From the NCBI GenBank assembly GCA_001464065.1, contig LNDN01000025.1, forward strand, positions 1-50,701: a DNA stretch of 50,701 bases, read 5' to 3'. The notes beneath the pieces are model-generated. The model saw only the letters and a program-made list of their open reading frames with translations, was not told the DNA's origin and did no database searches. The position numbers were made by a program, and so were the translations under genes. This document shows, piece by piece, positions 1 through 7,809 of this stretch (positions are counted from its first letter, which is position 1; the number at the start of each line of letters is the position of its first letter). Source of the stretch: Acidobacteria bacterium Ga0077522 (lineage in GTDB: Bacteria; Acidobacteriota; Vicinamibacteria; Vicinamibacterales; Vicinamibacteraceae).

Positions 1-1620
1 CCACTCCGCATCGCCCTGGTGCCGCTCGACGACCGGCCGGTCTGCCTGCAGTACCCGCAGATGCTGGCGCCGATCGCCTACGCGGAGGTCGTCGCGCCCC
101 CGCTCGAGGACCTCGGTCGCTTCACCACGCCGGGCAACACCGACGCCATCACCCGGTGGATGCGCGCCCAGGACTGGTCGCGCATCGACGCGCTCATCGT
201 CTCCACCGACATGCTCGCCTATGGCGGGCTGGTCGCCTCCCGCGTCCACGGCGTGGACCAGGCGCGGGCCCTCTCCCGTCTGGCCGTGCTCCGCGACCTC
301 AAGCGCGCGCATCCCGCGCTGCCGATCTACGGCTTCAGCACGATCATGCGGCTCGCGCCGACGGCCGATGGTCGCAACGAGGCCTGGCGCGAGAAGCTCG
401 CGCGCTGGGCCGAGATGGCCGACGATGCGCGGCCGGGCGCGGAGCGGCAGGAACTGGCCACCCTCGTTGCCGACATTCCCGCCGCGGCCCTCGCCGACTA
501 CCGGCGCGCACGGGCCAGGAACCGCGCCGTCAATCTCGCCGCCGTGCAACTGGTGGCCGACCGGGTCGTCGACTTCCTGGTCGTGTCGCAGGACGACGCG
601 AAGCCGCGTGGGGTGCACCTGGCAGACCGGCAGGCGGTGACGAGCGCCGTGTCGGAGCAGGATCTCGTCGGTCGGGTCGGCGTGCAGCCGGGCGCGGACG
701 AAGTGGCGATGTTGCTGCTCGCACGCGCGGTGCTGCGTGCACGGGACCTGCAGCTGGCCATGCGGGTGACCTACTCGTCCGAAGCCGCCCGGACGATGGT
801 GGCGCCGTTCGAGGACCGTCGACTGCATGAGACGGTCGAGTTCCAGCTCGTCGCGGCGGGCGCGGGCGAGGCCCGCATGGACGACCCCACCGATTTGCAC
901 CTGTTCGTGTTTGCATCGCGTCACGACCCCGGACGCCCAGCGCCGTTCGCCGCGGACGTCGTGAAGGCTGTGGACGCGGGCCATCGCGTGATCGTGGCCG
1001 ACGTCGATCCGAAAGGTGATGTGCAGGGCGGATCGACGACGTTCACCGACGCCCTGCTGGCTGCGCAGGTGTTTCCGCGACTGTATGGGTATGCCTCCTG
1101 GAATACGGCAGGCAATACGCTCGGAACGGCGATTCCCCAGGGCCTGCTCGCGGCGGCGGGGACCTGGCTCGCGGCGCGCTGTGCCAGCCCGGCCTGGGCA
1201 TCGATCGCCAACGCCCAGGCGACCTTCATGCTGCACCGAGTGCTGAACGACTATGCCTATCAGGGCGTGCTGCGGCCGCAGGTGAATGCCGAACTCCGGC
1301 AGGCGAACCGTACCCCGCTGTGGCTGGCGGACAACGCCTCCGAGGTGGCCTCGCGCATCCAGCAGGCGCTGGCGCCGACGCTCGCGGGATACGCCGCGCC
1401 CTTCACCGCCGGACCGTACGTCCTGCGCGCGTCTCGCGCGCCGGCGGTCTCCGTGCAGCTCGGCGCGCCGCGCGACCTGCGCGTGACGCTCCCCTGGGCG
1501 CGCACGTTCGAGGCGGCCATCACGTTCGACGTCCCGGTGCATCTTCCGGTGACGGCCGGCTCGGAGAGCCGGCCCTACCCACCCGCCCCGGTACCTGCCT
1601 GCGCCCCGACACCGCCGTGA
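1..1620 (+). CDS. DUF4127 family protein (5' end cut by window)
   Basis: The frame is open from base 1 and reads PLRIALVPLDDRPVC. This is the hallmark N-terminus of the DUF4127 family, so the true start lies just left of the window and the GTG at 19 is probably internal. Other family signatures are SDML-type 'DMLAYGGLVASR' and 'TIMRLAPTA' in the first third and 'SWNTAGNTLGTAI' in the last third. No signal peptide or membrane segment is visible in the part present. DUF4127 has no established biochemical role. The stop overlaps the GTG start of the permease by 4 nt (GTGA), so the two are translationally coupled. Context suggests a step in small-molecule catabolism, possibly of an amino sugar or an amide/lactam compound (inference). 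The family call is firm; the function is unknown. Confidence 0.85.
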   Translation, partial: PLRIALVPLDDRPVCLQYPQMLAPIAYAEVVAPPLEDLGRFTTPGNTDAITRWMRAQDWSRIDALIVSTDMLAYGGLVASRVHGVDQARALSRLAVLRDLKRAHPALPIYGFSTIMRLAPTADGRNEAWREKLARWAEMADDARPGAERQELATLVADIPAAALADYRRARARNRAVNLAAVQLVADRVVDFLVVSQDDAKPRGVHLADRQAVTSAVSEQDLVGRVGVQPGADEVAMLLLARAVLRARDLQLAMRVTYSSEAARTMVAPFEDRRLHETVEFQLVAAGAGEARMDDPTDLHLFVFASRHDPGRPAPFAADVVKAVDAGHRVIVADVDPKGDVQGGSTTFTDALLAAQVFPRLYGYASWNTAGNTLGTAIPQGLLAAAGTWLAARCASPAWASIANAQATFMLHRVLNDYAYQGVLRPQVNAELRQANRTPLWLADNASEVASRIQQALAPTLAGYAAPFTAGPYVLRASRAPAVSVQLGAPRDLRVTLPWARTFEAAITFDVPVHLPVTAGSESRPYPPAPVPACAPTPP

Positions 1621-2882
1621 CCGCTGTACTGCTGCTTGGCGTGTTCGCGCTGTTCGCGACGCTGATGTTCCTGCGTCGACTGCCGGCCCTGCTCGCGTTG
1701 CCGGCCATGGCCGCCGCCATCGCCATCGTCGTCGGCGATCCGCTGGCGCACTGGCTGACGGTGGTGATGGCCGACGGCGCGGTGCGCCTGGCGCCGGCGT
1801 ACGTCGCCGTGGCCGCGGGCGCGATGCTCGGGCGCGTGATGATGTCCACCGGCATCGCGGAGGACGTGATCCGTCGCGCCGCCGAGTTCGGCGGCGACCG
1901 GCCGATGGTCGTGGCGGGCGCCCTGATGGCGGTCACGGCCGTGCTGTTCACGTCGCTGACGGGCCTTGGCGCCATCATCATGGTCGGCTCGCTGGTGCTG
2001 CCGATCATGATGAGTCTCGGCGTGCCGCGTCGCCTCACCGCCATCCTCTTCCTGCTGGCGTTCGCCACCGGCTTCATCTTCAACATCGCGCTCTGGCGGC
2101 TCTACCGGGAGCTGCTCCAGCTGTCGCCTGGCGCCCCGTTGCCGCGCGAGATCGTGACGTTCGCGGTCGGACTGGCGGTGATCATGACCACGGTGGTCGC
2201 CGGCTATGCGACATGGGCGGCCCGGCGTGCCCCGGAACTGCGCCTGTGGTCCGCGCCGGCGCGACCCTCGCGCAAGCCGGGGGTGCCATGGCCCGCGTGG
2301 CTGACGCCCTTCGTGCCGCTCGTGCTCTACGTCGGCTTCGGATGGCGCGAGGTGCCCGCGTTCCTCGCCGGCGCGCTCTACGGCATCCTCCTGACGCGTC
2401 CCCGCGCGATCGTCCAGACGCTGCTGTCGTCGATGATTCGCGGCGTCGAGGACGCCGCACCGGCCGCCATCCTGCTGGTCGGCATCGGCATGCTGCTCAA
2501 CGCGCTGATGCTGCCGGAGGTCCGTGTCGCCCTCGCACCGCTGGTGGCGCAACTCCCGGTGCAGTCGCCGATCAGCTACGTGGTGTTCTTCACGGTGCTG
2601 TCGCCCCTCGCCCTGTATCGCGGTCCGTTGAACCCATATGGCGTCGGCGTCGGCGTCTACAGCCTCATGCTGGCCACGGGTGTGTTGCCGGCGCTGGCGC
2701 TGCTGGCCGCGATCATGTCGATCGTGCAGGTCCAGAACGTGTGCGATCCGACCAACACGCACAACGTCTGGGTGGCGACGTACACCGGCGTGCGGGTCGA
2801 GGACATCACCATCGCGACGCTGCCCGCCATGATGGTCGTGTGCCTCGGCGGACTGCTGGTCGGAGCCTGGCTGTTCCTGTGA
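1617..2882 (+). CDS. CitMHS/GntP-like multi-spanning permease
   Basis: This 421-residue protein is almost entirely hydrophobic, with about 10-12 predicted membrane segments. It has the layout of ion-transporter-superfamily carboxylate permeases, with two halves separated by a basic loop around residues 205-225. The stretch 'GLGAIIMVGSLVLPIMM' in the first half and 'CDPTNTHNVWVATYTGV' near the C-terminus look like the substrate/ion-site regions of such permeases. I chose the GTG at 1617 because it gives the coupled GTGA overlap with the upstream stop and starts directly with a membrane helix (VTAVLLLGVFALF); the longer open frame upstream is antifamily sequence. It probably imports the substrate of the surrounding operon. 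The specificity cannot be read from sequence. Confidence 0.8.
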   Translation: MTAVLLLGVFALFATLMFLRRLPALLALPAMAAAIAIVVGDPLAHWLTVVMADGAVRLAPAYVAVAAGAMLGRVMMSTGIAEDVIRRAAEFGGDRPMVVAGALMAVTAVLFTSLTGLGAIIMVGSLVLPIMMSLGVPRRLTAILFLLAFATGFIFNIALWRLYRELLQLSPGAPLPREIVTFAVGLAVIMTTVVAGYATWAARRAPELRLWSAPARPSRKPGVPWPAWLTPFVPLVLYVGFGWREVPAFLAGALYGILLTRPRAIVQTLLSSMIRGVEDAAPAAILLVGIGMLLNALMLPEVRVALAPLVAQLPVQSPISYVVFFTVLSPLALYRGPLNPYGVGVGVYSLMLATGVLPALALLAAIMSIVQVQNVCDPTNTHNVWVATYTGVRVEDITIATLPAMMVVCLGGLLVGAWLFL

Positions 2883-5044
2883 GCGCCGCCACCCGCCTCC
2901 GCATCGGTGTCGACGTCGGCGGCACGTTCACCGACGTGGTGGCCGTCGACGCCGACTCGTTCGCCATCGTCGCCCAGCTCAAGGTGCCGACCACCCACCA
3001 CGCCGCCGAGGGGGTGGCCCGCGGCATCATCGACGGCCTGCGCCAACTGCTCGGGCAGCTCGACGCGGCGCCAGACGATGTCGTGTTCATCGCCCACTCC
3101 ACCACGCAGGCCACCAATGCGCTGCTCGAGGGTGATGTGTCGCGGGTCGGCGTGATCGGTGCCGGCCGGCGCGGCGAACGCTGGAAGGCCCGGATCGACA
3201 CCCGCGTGCCGCCAGTGCCGCTCGCGCCGGGCAAGGCGCTGCAGCCACTGCACGTCTTCGTCGCGATCGACGACCCGGTCGGCGCGGCTGCGGCCGCGGC
3301 GCGTGCCATCGAGACGTTGCGGACCGCCGGCACCGAGGTGATCGTCGTCAGCGAGGCCTTCGCCGTCGATGACCCCTCCGTCGAAGAGGCCATCGTCGAG
3401 GCCGCCAGAGCCGCCGGCCTGTGGGCGACGAGCGGGCACGAGGTGAGTGCGCTGTACGGCTTGCGTACCCGCACCCGCACGGCCGTCCTCAACGGCGCGA
3501 TTCTGCCGAAGATGGTCGGCACGGCGACGATGACGGCGCAGGCGGTGGCGCAGGCGGGGATTCGGGTGCCGCTGATGATCATGCGATCGGACGGGGGCGT
3601 GATGACCGTCGAGGAGGTCGCGCGGCGTCCGATCCAGACGATGCTCTCGGGCCCGGCGGCGGGCATCGCCGGCGCGCTGATGCACGAGCAGGTCTCCGAT
3701 GGCATCTTCATCGAGGTCGGCGGCACGAGCGCGGACATCTCGGTGATCCGCGACGGTCACCCCCAGATGCGCCCGGCACGCGTCGGTGGCCATCGGACGT
3801 TCCTCAATACCCTCGACGTCCGCACGCTCGCCATCGCCGGCGGCAGCATGGTGCGTGTGCAGGGCAGCCGCCTGGTGGACGTCGGCCCGCGATCGGCCCA
3901 CATCGCCGGCGTCGGCTACGCCTGCTTCGCGCCGCCTGGGGCGTTTGCCGGCCCGGTGCAGGTCGTGTCCGTGCAGCCGATGTCCGGCGACCCGGCCGAC
4001 TACGTCGTGCTCGAGAGCGAGGCGGGTCGCTTCGCGCTGACGCCGACCTGTGCCGCCAATGCCGTCGGTCTCGTGCCGGAGACCGCGTTCGCCAGGGCGG
4101 ATCGCGAGACGGCGCGCGCGGGCTTCGCGGTGCTCGGGCGTGCGATTGGCCAGGACGGCGACGCGCTCGCGCAGGCGGTGCTCGATGCCGCGTGCGCGAA
4201 GGTGGTCACGCAGGTGCGTGCCCTCGTCGAGGAGTATCGATTGCCACCGGCCAGCGTGGACCTGATTGGCGGCGGTGGCGGCGCGGCGGCGCTCGTGCCG
4301 CGGAGCGGCGCCCTGATGGGCGTGCCGTGGCGACTGGCGCGGCAGGCCGAGGTGATCTCGCCGGTCGGTGTGGCCCTCGCCATGGTGCGCGACACCATCG
4401 AACGCAACATCGTCGATCCCACACCCGCCGACGTGTTGCGCGTGCGTCAGGAGGCGCTGGAGGCGGCCGTCCGCAATGGCGCCCTGGCCGAGACGGTCGA
4501 GGTGCAGGTCGAGGTGGATGCCCGGCGCAACCTGGTACGCGCCGTCGCCGTGGGGTCGGCGGAACTGCGTCGGGGGGCGGCTGCGGAACGCGCGGTGGAC
4601 GACGAGGCGCGCCGCATCGCTGCGGCGCGATCGATGCAGCGGTCGCCGGAGGACGTCACGTGCGTGGCGCGCACCACGGGCCTCGACATCTTCACGAGTG
4701 ACGCCAGGCCCGGCGTCTGGTGGCAGCCCTGGCGACGGGAGGCCTCCCAGCTCAGGGTGCTCGACCGCGGCGGCGTCGTGCGCCTGCAACGGCAGGGCGC
4801 CGTCGTGTCGACGACGACCGTCGCGGCGCTGGACGCCGAGCTCCGCGCGCTGGTGACGCGTCTGGCCGACTTCGGGGACGCGGGCCGGAGCATCCCCGAC
4901 GTGTACGTGCTCGTCGGCGCACGCCTCGTCAACCTGTCGGGGCTCGCCGACGAGGGCCAGATGCTCGGGCTCGCCGGCGTCGAGGTGCGGGCGCAGGCGC
5001 CGGACCAGCCGGTGGTGATCGTCGCCACGGCGCGGCAGCCCTGA
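2879..5044 (+). CDS. Hydantoinase/oxoprolinase A-type ATPase (HyuA family)
   Basis: At 721 residues this has the normal length for HyuA, the ATP-using subunit of N-methylhydantoinases and 5-oxoprolinases and the relative of the acetone carboxylase beta subunit. The N-terminus carries the phosphate-1 loop 'IGVDVGGTFTDVV' (residues about 9-21), then 'HSTTQATNALLEG', 'RSDGGVMTVEEV', 'MLSGPAAGIAGA' and 'EVGGTSADISVI', all HyuA/ASKHA motifs. The GTG at 2879 overlaps the permease stop by 4 nt. A HyuB partner subunit, usually the next gene, is absent; the next gene is an FAD oxidoreductase. The protein may therefore open a lactam/hydantoin ring, or phosphorylate a carbonyl, with a different partner (inference). 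The family assignment is secure and the substrate unknown. Confidence 0.9.
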   Translation: MSAATRLRIGVDVGGTFTDVVAVDADSFAIVAQLKVPTTHHAAEGVARGIIDGLRQLLGQLDAAPDDVVFIAHSTTQATNALLEGDVSRVGVIGAGRRGERWKARIDTRVPPVPLAPGKALQPLHVFVAIDDPVGAAAAAARAIETLRTAGTEVIVVSEAFAVDDPSVEEAIVEAARAAGLWATSGHEVSALYGLRTRTRTAVLNGAILPKMVGTATMTAQAVAQAGIRVPLMIMRSDGGVMTVEEVARRPIQTMLSGPAAGIAGALMHEQVSDGIFIEVGGTSADISVIRDGHPQMRPARVGGHRTFLNTLDVRTLAIAGGSMVRVQGSRLVDVGPRSAHIAGVGYACFAPPGAFAGPVQVVSVQPMSGDPADYVVLESEAGRFALTPTCAANAVGLVPETAFARADRETARAGFAVLGRAIGQDGDALAQAVLDAACAKVVTQVRALVEEYRLPPASVDLIGGGGGAAALVPRSGALMGVPWRLARQAEVISPVGVALAMVRDTIERNIVDPTPADVLRVRQEALEAAVRNGALAETVEVQVEVDARRNLVRAVAVGSAELRRGAAAERAVDDEARRIAAARSMQRSPEDVTCVARTTGLDIFTSDARPGVWWQPWRREASQLRVLDRGGVVRLQRQGAVVSTTTVAALDAELRALVTRLADFGDAGRSIPDVYVLVGARLVNLSGLADEGQMLGLAGVEVRAQAPDQPVVIVATARQP

Positions 5045-5093
5045 CGTCGACATTTTCATCATCACGCCGCGCGTTTCGTTGCAGAGTACTGAT

Positions 5094-6467
5094 GTGACCG
5101 AGTTCGACGTCCTGGTCGTGGGTGGAGGCAATGCCGGCTGTACCGCGGCGATCGCGGCGGCGCGGCTCGGTGCGCGTGTCTGCCTGGTCGAACGCTACGG
5201 CTTCCTCGGCGGCACCGCGACCGCGGCGATGGTCGGTCCGTGGATGACCTATCACGCCGGGACCGCCGACGAGGCCGGACGCGTCACGGGAGCCATCGCC
5301 CAGGAATACGTCGAGCGCCTGATCGGGATGGACGGCTCGCCGGGACATCTGCCCGACGCCTCCGACTACGTGCCGACCATCACGCCGTTCGATCCCGAGA
5401 TCCACAAGTGGCTGCTGATGGCGATGTGCGAGGAGGCTGGCGTGCAGTTGCTGCTGCATGCCACCTTCCTCGACGCGATCCTCGATGGCGCCCGCATCGC
5501 CGGTGTGCGGGTGCAGACGGTGTCGGGGCCGCGCGACCTGCGGGCACGCCGCACCATCGACTGCACCGCCGACGCACTCGTGTCCCATGCCGCGGGTGTC
5601 CCCTGCGAGCAGGGGAACGCCGACGGACTGGTGCAGCCGATGACGATGATGTTCAGGCTGAGCCACGTCGATCTGGCAGCGACGGCCGCGTGGTTGCGCG
5701 ACCATCCGGATCAGGTGCGGACCAGCCTGCGGCCCGAGCAGTTCTCGGCCGACACGCTCACCGCGATTGCCGGTCTCTGGGACCTGTGGCAGGCGGCACG
5801 CGACGCCGGGGAGGTCGACATCCCGCGCGAAGTGGTCAGCCTGTTCCGTGGTGCGCACCTCGACGAGGTCACGGTGAACATGACGCGTGTGACCGGCCTC
5901 AATCCGCTGGACGCCGACGATCTCACGCGCGCCGAGGTCGAGACCCGGCGCCAGACGATGGCGCTGCTGCGGTTCTTCAGGACGCGCGTGCCGGGTTTCG
6001 GGCGATGTCGACTGGCGGCCACGCCGGCGCAGGTCGGCGTCCGCGAGAGCCGTCGCATCGTCGGCGAGTACCAGTTGACGGGCGACGACCTGCTGCACGC
6101 GCGGACCTTCCCGGATGGGGTCGCGAGGAGTGCCTATCCGATCGACATCCACAATCCGAAGGGCGCCGGCACCACGACCGTGCGACTGCCTGCAGGCCGC
6201 ACCTACGAGATTCCCTACCGCTGCCTCGTGCCGCTGCGGGTCGACGACCTGCTCGTGGCCGGGCGGTGCATCTCCGTGACGCACGAGGCGCTGGCCTCCA
6301 CGCGTCTCACGCCGACCATCATGACGCTCGGGCAGGCCGCCGCGACGGCGGCCGTGCAGAGCCTGCACGCCGGCGTCGCGCCGCGCGTGATCGACACCGA
6401 TGCGCTGCGCGCGTCGCTCGTGGCGCAGGGCGTGGACCTGCGTCGCGCGGAGTCCATGCCTTCGTGA
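5094..6467 (+). CDS. FAD-dependent oxidoreductase (FAD_oxidored family)
   Basis: This 457-residue flavoprotein has an N-terminal Rossmann dinucleotide motif, 'VVGGGNAGCTAAIAAARLG', with the ribose-binding glutamate in 'VERYGFLGGTAT'. That order is characteristic of the FAD_oxidored family. The C-terminal 'LLVAGRCISVTHEALASTR' closes the FAD site. A TTG at 5079 is also in frame, but the GTG at 5094 has a purine run (AGAG) about 7 nt upstream and starts right before the Rossmann strand, so I prefer it. No signal peptide is present, so it should be cytoplasmic. It sits between hyuA and the HExxH gene and ends in a GTGA overlap. It probably oxidises an intermediate of the operon's substrate (inference); family members are often annotated only generically. 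Confidence 0.85.
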   Translation: MTEFDVLVVGGGNAGCTAAIAAARLGARVCLVERYGFLGGTATAAMVGPWMTYHAGTADEAGRVTGAIAQEYVERLIGMDGSPGHLPDASDYVPTITPFDPEIHKWLLMAMCEEAGVQLLLHATFLDAILDGARIAGVRVQTVSGPRDLRARRTIDCTADALVSHAAGVPCEQGNADGLVQPMTMMFRLSHVDLAATAAWLRDHPDQVRTSLRPEQFSADTLTAIAGLWDLWQAARDAGEVDIPREVVSLFRGAHLDEVTVNMTRVTGLNPLDADDLTRAEVETRRQTMALLRFFRTRVPGFGRCRLAATPAQVGVRESRRIVGEYQLTGDDLLHARTFPDGVARSAYPIDIHNPKGAGTTTVRLPAGRTYEIPYRCLVPLRVDDLLVAGRCISVTHEALASTRLTPTIMTLGQAAATAAVQSLHAGVAPRVIDTDALRASLVAQGVDLRRAESMPS

Positions 6468-6763
6468 ACGACATCGCCATCCAGGAAGGGCGCTGGGCGC
6501 CCGTCTCTGCCGGAGAGTACGACCGCCGCACGCGCACGGTCTCGGTGAATCTGACCGTGGTCGAGGAGGTGGCCGCCCGGTTCGGTCACCACGCGGCGGT
6601 CGTGATCGCCGCCATCGTCGCGCACGAGCGGGTGCACGTGCTCTCGACCCCCGAGGCCCTGCCGCACGACGAGGAACTGCGAGCCCGGGCCGCGGCGACC
6701 GCGGCCTCCAGCGCGGACGTCGTCGCCCACATCGACGAGGTCCTCGCGGGAGCCTGGACGTGA
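6464..6763 (+). CDS. Small HExxH-motif protein (putative minimal zincin)
   Basis: This is a 99-residue protein that I do not recognise as a named family. Its central helix, 'VVIAAIVAHERVHVL' (about residues 46-60), contains a perfect HExxH zinc-protease signature (HERVH, residues 54-58), followed by an acidic stretch 'PHDEELRARA' that could supply a third ligand. The GTG at 6464 overlaps the FAD-oxidoreductase stop (GTGA), and its own stop overlaps the kinase start in the same way, so it is a true member of the coupled operon. There is no signal peptide and no cysteine. It could be a tiny metallo-hydrolase (amidase or deacetylase) or a structural zinc protein. An amidohydrolase role would fit an operon acting on amide or amino-sugar substrates (inference). 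Confidence 0.7.
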   Translation: MNDIAIQEGRWAPVSAGEYDRRTRTVSVNLTVVEEVAARFGHHAAVVIAAIVAHERVHVLSTPEALPHDEELRARAAATAASSADVVAHIDEVLAGAWT

Positions 6764-7809
6764 GCGGCGGCCATGGGCCTTCGGCCTTCGGCCTTCGAGA
6801 GGAACCCGCCCGGTTGCCGGTTCCCGGTTCCCGGTTCCCGAGGCTGTTCCTGGGTATCGACGGCGGGCAGACCGGGACGCAAGCGGTGCTGGCCGATGCC
6901 ACCGGACGCGTGCTCGGGCGCGGCGCCGGCGGCCCCTCCAACCACGTGGAGATGCCGGGCGGTCGCGAGCGCCTGCGTCAGGCGATCCTCGACAGCGCGG
7001 GCGCCGCGCTGGTCGAGGCCGGTCTCGGCGGTCTCGAGCGCGTCAGCTTCGACGCGGTCTACTGCGCGATGACCGGCGAAGCCGACTTCAAGACCGAGAT
7101 CATCACGCCGATGTTCACGGCAGGGGTCGTGCAGGTCGAGCACGATGCACCGGCCGCCCTCGCGGGCGCGACGCTCGGCGCCCCCGGGATCATCGTCGTC
7201 GCTGGTACCGGGTCGGTCGTGTTCGGCGAGAACGCGTCCGGTCAGACGGCACGGACGGGTGGGTGGGGCTATGTCTTCGGCGACGAAGGCAGCGGCTTCG
7301 GCCTGGCGCGTGACGCCGTCCGCGCCGCCCTGGATGCCCTCGATGGCGTCGGTCCCGACACCAGGCTCGTGCCGGTGCTGACCGGGACCTTCGGCGTGAC
7401 CGACCTGCGCCTGCTGCCGATGGTGATGTACAACGGCCACATCAGCCGCGATGGCGTGGCCGCCGCGGCCCGTCAGGTGCTCGACACGTGGCAGGCCGGT
7501 GACGCCGTGGCCACGCGCGTGGTGATGGAGGGACTCGACGCGCTGGCCAGCCGCGTGCAGTCGGTGGCCGCTCGCGTCTGTCTCGACGCACCGCTCGTCT
7601 GCCTCTCCGGCGGGGTGTTTCGCTCGGCGCCGTACGCCGCCGCGTTCGCGGCCGCGGTGCAACGCCGCGTGCCTGCCGCGCACGTCGAGCCTGCCCGTCT
7701 CAGTCCGGCCGCCGGCGCGGTCCTGCTGGCGCTGCGTGCGGGCGGCATTCCGGTGACCGACACCGTGCGCGAGACTTTGCGCGCGTCCGCGCTCGAGGAG
7801 CGTCCGTGA
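6760..7809 (+). CDS. BadF/BadG/N-acetylglucosamine kinase-type ATPase
   Basis: The protein shows the ASKHA-fold signature of the BadF/BadG/BcrA/D group that includes N-acetylglucosamine kinases: phosphate loop 'FLGIDGGQTGTQAVLADATG', 'VVAGTGSVVFG', the highly typical 'GGWGYVFGDEGSGFGLARDA', and 'VCLSGGVF' near the C-terminus. The next gene is nanE, so phosphorylation of ManNAc or GlcNAc is the most likely reaction (inference). The GTG at 6760 gives the operon's usual GTGA overlap. About 28 residues then precede the first conserved strand, and they are encoded largely by heptanucleotide repeats (6776-6796 and 6811-6838). Relatives normally begin a few residues before the GIDGG loop, so either the repeats have expanded inside the gene or translation starts later (TTG 6814 is in frame). 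Confidence 0.85.
   Translation: MSGGHGPSAFGLREEPARLPVPGSRFPRLFLGIDGGQTGTQAVLADATGRVLGRGAGGPSNHVEMPGGRERLRQAILDSAGAALVEAGLGGLERVSFDAVYCAMTGEADFKTEIITPMFTAGVVQVEHDAPAALAGATLGAPGIIVVAGTGSVVFGENASGQTARTGGWGYVFGDEGSGFGLARDAVRAALDALDGVGPDTRLVPVLTGTFGVTDLRLLPMVMYNGHISRDGVAAAARQVLDTWQAGDAVATRVVMEGLDALASRVQSVAARVCLDAPLVCLSGGVFRSAPYAAAFAAAVQRRVPAAHVEPARLSPAAGAVLLALRAGGIPVTDTVRETLRASALEERP
6776..6796 (+). repeat. Heptanucleotide array, 3 x GGCCTTC
   Basis: Three perfect tandem copies of GGCCTTC lie 16 nt after the kinase start codon, inside its reading frame. Seven is not a multiple of three, so a gain or loss of one unit would shift the frame relative to the GTG start. Confidence 0.9.
6811..6838 (+). 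repeat. Heptanucleotide array, CGGTTGC + 3 x CGGTTCC
   Basis: Four tandem heptamers, one CGGTTGC followed by three CGGTTCC, lie immediately before the first conserved strand of the kinase. Together with the GGCCTTC array they encode most of the atypical N-terminal extension, including the 'LPVPGSRFP' segment. Confidence 0.9.

Noticed and set aside
1320-1616. An N-terminal extension of the permease
   Set aside because: These codons overlap the end of the DUF4127 gene and translate to Arg/Ala-rich noise. The GTG at 1617 starts directly with a membrane helix and gives a 4-nt coupled overlap.
2213-2878. An N-terminal extension of HyuA
   Set aside because: It overlaps the permease out of frame; the ASKHA phosphate loop lies 9 residues after the GTG at 2879, as in normal HyuA proteins.
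2657-5131. An 824-codon minus-strand open frame opposite hyuA
   Set aside because: Same antisense effect; the translation is Arg/His-rich, whereas HyuA motifs on the plus strand are unambiguous.
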